From Streptomyces sp. NBC_00250 (GTDB lineage Bacteria; Actinomycetota; Actinomycetes; Streptomycetales; Streptomycetaceae), in the NCBI RefSeq assembly GCF_036192275.1, contig NZ_CP108088.1, forward strand, positions 7,798,001 through 7,862,000: a stretch of DNA of 64,000 nucleotides, in the 5' to 3' direction. The notes below the pieces were generated by a model. That model did no database searches, was not told the origin of the DNA, and was given only the letters and a program-made list of their open reading frames with translations. Shown here piece by piece: positions 59,438 to 64,000 of the stretch (its first letter is position 1; every line of letters starts with the position of its first letter). Both the position numbers and the translations under genes were made by a program.

Positions 59438-61812
59438 AGCAGCGTCAGGTCGTCCGTGCTCGCCTCGGCGAGCTCGGCGACCCGGCCCGCGTGCCGCTCC
59501 ACCATCGACTCGAACGTCTGCCGCGCCGTACGCCCGTTGCCGAAGGCCGGGCCCTTGGGCAGCTTCGTGAAGTACACGAGAAGCGCCTCGTCCGTGCCCG
59601 GGGCGAGCCGGTACTCGTGCTCGTCCGCCTGCTGCCCCACGATCCGGAGCAGTTCCTCCGGATCGTAGTCGCCGAAGGTGATGGTCCGTGAGAAACGGGA
59701 CGCCACGCCGGGGTTGACCGTGAGGAAGCGCTCCATCTCCGCCGTGTAGCCCGCGACGATGACCACCACCGCGTCCCGGTGGTCCTCCATCAGCTTCACC
59801 AGCGTGTCGATCGCCTCACGGCCGAAGTCCCGGCCCGAGTCCTCCGGCGACAGGGCGTACGCCTCGTCGACGAACAGGACCCCGCCGCGCGCCCGGTCGA
59901 AGGCCTCCTGGGTACGGATCGCCGTCGAGCCGATGTGCTCGCCGACCAGGTCCACCCGGGAGACCTCCACCAGATGCCCGCGTTCGAGCACTCCGAGGGA
60001 GGCCAGGATCTCCCCGTACAGCCGGGCGACCGTCGTCTTTCCCGTGCCCGGGTTGCCCGTGAAGACCAGATGGCGCCGGACCGAGGCGGCCTTCAGCCCC
60101 GCCTCCTGACGCCTGCGCCCCACCTCGATCATGTTGGTGAGGGTGCGCACCTCCACCTTGACGCTCTCCAGACCCACCAGGGCGTCCAGTTCGCCGAGCA
60201 CGTCCTGCGAGGAGCGTGCGTCGGGTTCCGGGGCGGCCGGGACCGGCACGGCCGCCGGGGTACGCGGCGCGGGTACCGTCCCGAGCAGCCCCGCCGACTG
60301 GGTGGCCGTCAGGACCGTCCCGCCGTCGGGCACGGAGGAGCGGACGGCGCTCTCGTCACTGGTGCAGTCCTCGGCGCTCGCGCCCTCCTCGGGGAATTCG
60401 TAACCGCCGCGCGCGCACCGCTCCGTACGGCACTTGCGCAGGGTGGTCCGGCAGCCGTCGGTGACGTGGAACCCGTATCCGCCGCTGCCCGTCACCCGGC
60501 AGCCGGTGAAGGAGCCGCGGCCCTCCGCCGACACGTAGAACCCGGCCTCGGCGGGCGAGGTGACCGTGCACCGGTCGATCGTGGGATCGGCGCCCTTGGT
60601 GACGATGACCCCGGTCTGGACGGAGTCGATCGTGCAGCCGCCGAGGGTGCCGCCGCTGCCGTGGTCCCGGAACCAGGCGCCCGTGGAGGCCTCCCGGATC
60701 CGGCAGTCGTCGAGCTGGGCGGTCGCCCCGTCGCTCACCGACACCGCCGTGTTCCGCACCTGCGACAGATCGCTGTCGACGACGTCCACCCGCGAACCGC
60801 GGTCGAGGACGAAGAGCGCGTCCGGTACGTCGTGCACCCGGCAGGCGTCGAGGACGGCGGTCGCCCCGTCGCTCACCCACACCGCCGGGTAGTCGCCCGT
60901 ACTGTCGTGGATCTCGCACTGGTTGGCGTCCACCCGGGTCCCCGGGTCCCACACCGACAGACCGTTGCGGCCGAAGCGGCGGACGGTCGACCGGGTCAGG
61001 GTCAGGACCGAACGAGAGCGCAGGTCGACGGCGTTCTCCGGGACGTCGTGGATGTCGCAGTCCGAGAGCGTGAGCACCGCGTCGGTGTCGAGCGTGATGC
61101 CGTCCCCCGAAGTGCGGTGCACCGAGGAGTCGGTGAGATGGGCGGTGGCACGGGCCGCGATCTGGAGCCCGGCGCCCTTGATCTCGTACACCTCGCAGCC
61201 GACGCCCTCCAGGCCGCTGCCCTCACCGGTCACGGCGATCCCGGCGCCGGAGGCGTGGTGCACCCGGCAGCGCTCCAGCCGCGGATGCGCCCCGCCCCGC
61301 ACCGAGATGCCCGCCTGCCCGGCGGAGACCACCTCGCACTCCTCGAACACCCCGCCCGCGCCGTCGAGGACGGCGATGCCGACCCCGGCGGGATTGTCGA
61401 CGGTGCAGCGGCGGACCGTCGGCCGGGCCGCGCCCCGCACCTCTATCCCGGCCGCCGAGCGGGTCATGATCCGCAGGTCGAGCAGTTCGGGGGTGCCGTC
61501 CTCGACGAGCAGCGCCGGCGCGGCGACGTCCTGCCCCTCGATGTGGAGGTCCTGGACGGTGACGGAGGCGCGCAGCGTCAGCGGCACCCCGTCCGGCGGT
61601 GCGATCCGCACCGAGCCGATCGCGCCCTCGGGGCCGCGCAGGGTGACGGCCCGCCGCACCACGAGGTTCTCCCGGTAGGTGCCGGGAGCGATGGTGAGCA
61701 CGTCCCCGTCCCCGGCGGCCTCCAGGGCGGCGGCAAGCGAGGGGTACTCACCCGTGCGGCGCCGCCACCGCGATGTGCCGGTGTGCGTCACCTGGACCGT
61801 GCCCTGTGCCAT
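59407..61812 (-). CDS. Right-handed beta-helix protein with C-terminal AAA ATPase (CbxX/EccA-like)
   Basis: 801 residues. Residues 1-530 are a parallel beta-helix with many short repeats of the form D-x-x-V-x-x-A/G-I-x-V-x-x-G-A/D and Cys-rich rungs (RCTVDN, ECEVVS, RCRVHH, DCDIHD, ACRVHD, DCRIRE, RCTVTS). After a Pro/Ala linker, a CbxX/CfqX-type AAA domain follows: Walker [10 protein letters not shown] at about 586, Walker [11 protein letters not shown] at about 644, [12 protein letters not shown] sensor 1 and [11 protein letters not shown] sensor 2. The AAA part resembles EccA of type VII secretion. ATG at 61812. The role is unknown; no other type VII genes lie here. Confidence 0.82.
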   Translation of the reverse strand: MAQGTVQVTHTGTSRWRRRTGEYPSLAAALEAAGDGDVLTIAPGTYRENLVVRRAVTLRGPEGAIGSVRIAPPDGVPLTLRASVTVQDLHIEGQDVAAPALLVEDGTPELLDLRIMTRSAAGIEVRGAARPTVRRCTVDNPAGVGIAVLDGAGGVFEECEVVSAGQAGISVRGGAHPRLERCRVHHASGAGIAVTGEGSGLEGVGCEVYEIKGAGLQIAARATAHLTDSSVHRTSGDGITLDTDAVLTLSDCDIHDVPENAVDLRSRSVLTLTRSTVRRFGRNGLSVWDPGTRVDANQCEIHDSTGDYPAVWVSDGATAVLDACRVHDVPDALFVLDRGSRVDVVDSDLSQVRNTAVSVSDGATAQLDDCRIREASTGAWFRDHGSGGTLGGCTIDSVQTGVIVTKGADPTIDRCTVTSPAEAGFYVSAEGRGSFTGCRVTGSGGYGFHVTDGCRTTLRKCRTERCARGGYEFPEEGASAEDCTSDESAVRSSVPDGGTVLTATQSAGLLGTVPAPRTPAAVPVPAAPEPDARSSQDVLGELDALVGLESVKVEVRTLTNMIEVGRRRQEAGLKAASVRRHLVFTGNPGTGKTTVARLYGEILASLGVLERGHLVEVSRVDLVGEHIGSTAIRTQEAFDRARGGVLFVDEAYALSPEDSGRDFGREAIDTLVKLMEDHRDAVVVIVAGYTAEMERFLTVNPGVASRFSRTITFGDYDPEELLRIVGQQADEHEYRLAPGTDEALLVYFTKLPKGPAFGNGRTARQTFESMVERHAGRVAELAEASTDDLTLLYPEDLPELP

Positions 61813-62085
61813 GGGTGTGTCCTGCCCCCGCCTGATGCCTCGCCGCTGATCCGATGCCCCACCGTAGCGCGCGCGGGGGCACGGGGTTGACGGGTCGTGG
61901 GCCCGCACCGGTACGTGCGGTGGAGCGGGTACCGGGCTCGTGTCACGCGCGGTCAGGGGACGGTCGCGGGTGGTCGAGGTCGGTCGGGCTCGGTCGCGCG
62001 CCGGCATCGGCGGGGCCCCTGGAACCGGCGCCGGTTCCACTGCCGGTCCAGCCGCCGGGTTCGACCGCTGCCTTCGGCCTTCGGC
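61813..62085. other. Intergenic gap of 273 bases
   Basis: It lies between the beta-helix/AAA gene start and the Rv1733c-like gene stop, both minus strand. I see repeated ggtcgg-type short words but no hairpin, clear promoter or gene. It should hold the promoter of the beta-helix/AAA gene. Confidence 0.4.
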
Positions 62086-62694
62086 TCAGCTGCCGGTACC
62101 GGTCCGGCCCCAGTCGGGGCCCGTCGCCGCCCACGCGCGGTCGAGGCGCGCGTACCGCAGCAACACCAAGCGGCGTACGGCGAGGCGGCGGACGATCTCC
62201 ACCATGAGGCCCGCGAGGAGGGCGGCCGTCAGACCGGCGACGGCCGCGTGCGCGCGGGCCGTGTCCGCCTGCATCGGCGGCGCCACCGGATGCCCGTACC
62301 GGTCGGTCCAGATCGGGAAGGTGGCGCCCGGAGCGGCGGTCCGCCGGGCCGTCGTCACCGTTCCCGTACGGGCCGAACCGTCGGGCGCGGTCCACTGGGC
62401 CACGACGGAACGGCGCAGCCGCTCCTCACCGGCCGCCTCCGCGGCCCGGGGTCCGCTCGCGGGCCGGTCGGCGGGCCGCAGGACCCGGGCCGTCGTCGGC
62501 ACGCGCTGCTCCTGCTGGGTGCGGACCGCGCGCTGGAGCGAGCCGTGGGCGGAGGCGCCGGCCGCCCAGCCGGTCAGGGGCACCACGACACAGAGCACCG
62601 CGACCGCCGCGAACGCGACCCAGGCCTCCACGAGATCGGTGGTCCGGCGCAGGGGATTGTGCCGCCAGCGCCAGAGTCCGATGGCTGCGCGCAC
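62086..62694 (-). CDS. Rv1733c-family membrane protein
   Basis: 202 residues. The start GLWRWRHNPLRRTTDLVEAWVAF is the signature of Rv1733c-like proteins; two membrane helices follow at about 23-48 and 147-168 with an external loop of about 95 residues (QWTAPDGSARTGTVTTARR). Rv1733c is a dormancy-linked membrane protein of mycobacteria; the streptomycete role is unknown. GTG at 62694 with GAGGGGG. It is 88 bases downstream of the MOSC gene on the same strand and may share its transcript. Confidence 0.85.
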   Translation of the reverse strand: MRAAIGLWRWRHNPLRRTTDLVEAWVAFAAVAVLCVVVPLTGWAAGASAHGSLQRAVRTQQEQRVPTTARVLRPADRPASGPRAAEAAGEERLRRSVVAQWTAPDGSARTGTVTTARRTAAPGATFPIWTDRYGHPVAPPMQADTARAHAAVAGLTAALLAGLMVEIVRRLAVRRLVLLRYARLDRAWAATGPDWGRTGTGS

Positions 62695-62782
62695 GTCGGA
62701 ACCCCCTCGTTGCTCAACGCTCCTTCAACGAGTGTGCCCCGGGGGAGGGTTCCGCGCCTGTCGGGCCGGGAAGTGTGACGCG

Positions 62783-63607
62783 TCAGTCGAGGATCTTCAC
62801 CTCGTCGCCGACCCGGACCGTACCGGTGTGCTCGGGGACGAGGTTCTGGCCGAAGATGACCCGGCCGTCGCTCTTGCGGTGCCGGGCGAGGGTCCGCAGT
62901 GGTTCCTTGCCGCGCTCGGCGGTGAACTGGTTCGTGGTGGTGACGACACAGCGTCCGCACGGCCGGGCGACCCGGAAGGTGACCTCTCCGACGGCGAGCC
63001 GCGTCCAGCCGTCCTCCGCCCAGGGGGTGGTCCCCTCGACCACCAGGTTCGGCCGGAACCGGTTCATCGGCAGGGGACCCTCGTGGGCATGGTCCCCCTG
63101 GGCGATCAGCGAGTTGAGGGCGTCCAGCGAGGACGTGGTGGCGACGAGCAGCGGATAGCCGTCCGCGAAGCTCACCGTCTCGCCCGGCAGCGCGTACTCC
63201 GGGTCGACCGGACGCCGGTGCTCGGGCGCGTCCATGTGGACCAGCCGGAACTCGCCCTCCAGGTACGCCGAGAGCCAGCCGGCCGCCTCGGGGCCGGCCG
63301 GCACCGCCTCCACCGGCTTGTCGAAGATCTCCACCGTGACCGTGGACGAGGGGTGCGGCACCTCGATGGTCAGCGGCGGGTGGCCGGACGCGGACAGGGT
63401 GATCCCGCCGTCCGGCAGCGGCTCCGCCGTGGCCAACGCCATCCGGGGGTGACGGCGTTGGGTCACGACCTTGTCCGACGCGTCGACGACGGCCCAGCGG
63501 CGGTCCCCGGCCAGCCCCCAGGGCTGGACCTCGGCCTCCGTGGGGGCCAGCGCGCGCATGGCCTTCACCGGATGGACGTGGACGGAGCGGAGCACAGGAG
63601 TCGGCAT
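62783..63607 (-). CDS. MOSC-domain protein
   Basis: 274 residues. The N-terminal MOSC_N beta-barrel (about 3-120, SVHVHPVKAMRAL, GLAGDRRWAVVD) and the MOSC domain (about 140-274, ETVSFADGYPLLVAT, MNRFRPNLVVEG, RVARPCGRCVVTTTN) are complete. Cys217 and Cys220 in RPCGRC include the Cys that carries the molybdenum cofactor or sulphur in mARC-like proteins. It may reduce N-hydroxylated compounds or transfer sulphur. ATG at 63607. Full length for the family. Confidence 0.9.
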   Translation of the reverse strand: MPTPVLRSVHVHPVKAMRALAPTEAEVQPWGLAGDRRWAVVDASDKVVTQRRHPRMALATAEPLPDGGITLSASGHPPLTIEVPHPSSTVTVEIFDKPVEAVPAGPEAAGWLSAYLEGEFRLVHMDAPEHRRPVDPEYALPGETVSFADGYPLLVATTSSLDALNSLIAQGDHAHEGPLPMNRFRPNLVVEGTTPWAEDGWTRLAVGEVTFRVARPCGRCVVTTTNQFTAERGKEPLRTLARHRKSDGRVIFGQNLVPEHTGTVRVGDEVKILD

Positions 63608-63662
63608 ACGGTCATCCTGCCAGCCGCTCCGGAACCGACGTCGTCCGGAGTGCGAAAGCCGG

Positions 63663-64000
63663 TCAGTAACCCCCGCCCTGGTAGGGACGGTTGTACGGGT
63701 CGTCGTACTGCATCGGCGCGGGAGCGGGCCGGGGGGCCGCCGGACGCATCGCCTCGTACCCCGCGGGCGCGGGGCGGGGCGGCTGCGCGTACTGACCGCC
63801 CTGGTAGCCGCGCGGGGCCACCTGCTGCTGCGGGATGTACGGGGCGGGGGCGTGCTGCAGGGGCACGGGGGCCATCTGCGGCGTGGGCTGCGGGTATCCG
63901 TAGCCGTTGCCGTAGGAGGGCTGCGGGGAGGGCGCCACCGGAAGGGCGGGCAGTGCCGCGGGGAGCGCCGGCAGGTAGGAACCGCTTGAGGGGAAGCTGC
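63663..64000 (-). CDS. C-terminal part of a Pro/Gln/Tyr-rich protein
   Basis: The last 112 codons of a gene that enters from the right edge; the stop is at 63665-63663. Visible sequence is low-complexity: LPALPAALPALPVAP, then PQPSYGNGYGYPQPTP, PQQQVAPRGYQGG, APAPMQYDDPYNRPY and a final QGGGY. No domain is visible. Such tails occur on streptomycete membrane, cell-division and TerD-like proteins, so the identity remains open. It is 55 bases upstream of the MOSC start on the same strand. Confidence 0.6.
   Translation of the reverse strand, partial: SFPSSGSYLPALPAALPALPVAPSPQPSYGNGYGYPQPTPQMAPVPLQHAPAPYIPQQQVAPRGYQGGQYAQPPRPAPAGYEAMRPAAPRPAPAPMQYDDPYNRPYQGGGY

Noticed and set aside
56275..59691. 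A 1138-residue open frame on the plus strand
   Set aside because: Arg/Pro-rich and in the wrong frame of the membrane hydrolase gene, beginning antisense to DeoR.
59779..61890. A 703-residue open frame antisense to the beta-helix/AAA gene
   Set aside because: The minus strand encodes clear Walker motifs and beta-helix repeats; the plus frame has none.

Overview
The window is high-GC DNA with GTG and TTG starts, dense genes on both strands, mycothiol- and F420-type enzymes, LVIVD/DUF305/Rv1733c families and a streptomycete-style short Cys leader peptide. It reads as a stretch of Streptomyces (or a very close relative) chromosome. I see no rRNA, intact tRNA, transposase, phage gene or CRISPR array. 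About 60 protein genes cover most of it, and two are cut by the window edges (a VanZ-like gene at the left, a Pro/Gln-rich protein at the right).

Layout. 1-9.2 kb: FUSC membrane protein, lactonase-like beta-propeller, a CbiX-like protein without its metal ligands, a BadF-type sugar kinase, uracil-DNA glycosylase, a BNR-repeat protein, and an old yellow enzyme divergent from an ArsR repressor. 9.2-15 kb: DUF305 lipoprotein divergent from a secreted LVIVD protein, then TetR, PAP2 phosphatase, M56 peptidase and a DUF5134 membrane protein. 15-20.5 kb: GNAT; a tight run DUF6421 - SDR - threonine aldolase; then a transglutaminase-like and a B3/B4-domain protein. 20.5-26 kb: acyltransferase, thioredoxin, a leader peptide with flavin reductase, EtfBA, and a DUF6986 aldolase-like protein. 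26-36.8 kb: Ser/Thr kinase, LacI with ROK kinase, a P-loop kinase/Nudix fusion, M20 peptidase, geranylgeranyl-reductase-like flavoprotein, and a Ddn-like oxidoreductase divergent from TetR. 36.8-45 kb: a decayed ArsI/CadI gene, a two-component system, MFS pump with MarR, mycothiol-dependent enzyme, a second MFS, a tiny secreted protein, and a ROK repressor. 45-56 kb: SRPBCC/DUF4232, methyltransferase, TetR-DUF4865, a SHOCT-ABC transporter operon, an RsbW-like ATPase, and a cysteine-synthase-like enzyme. 55-64 kb: SRPBCC genes, DeoR, a membrane-embedded lipase-like protein, a beta-helix/AAA protein, an Rv1733c-like protein and a MOSC protein.

How parts work together. Several regulator/target pairs come with readable palindromes: ArsR-OYE (8821-8836), LacI-ROK (29376-29387), TetR-Ddn (two sites around 35965-36028), MarR-MFS (40712-40731) and an autoregulated TetR (48604-48625). 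The flavin reductase is preceded by a 26-residue leader ending in a Cys codon inside a hairpin, which looks like a cysteine- or translation-sensing attenuator. Convergent genes are separated by strong hairpins or overlap at their 3' ends.

The most unusual pattern is a set of short tandem repeats. Several begin on the stop codons of genes (FUSC, geranylgeranyl reductase, DUF4865, and a 65-residue small protein) and others fill intergenic gaps (a 13-bp array at 32015-32131, a 17-bp array at 29271-29321, seven ACGGC units at 14206-14240). All functional calls are from reading the sequence and family knowledge; no database search was run.
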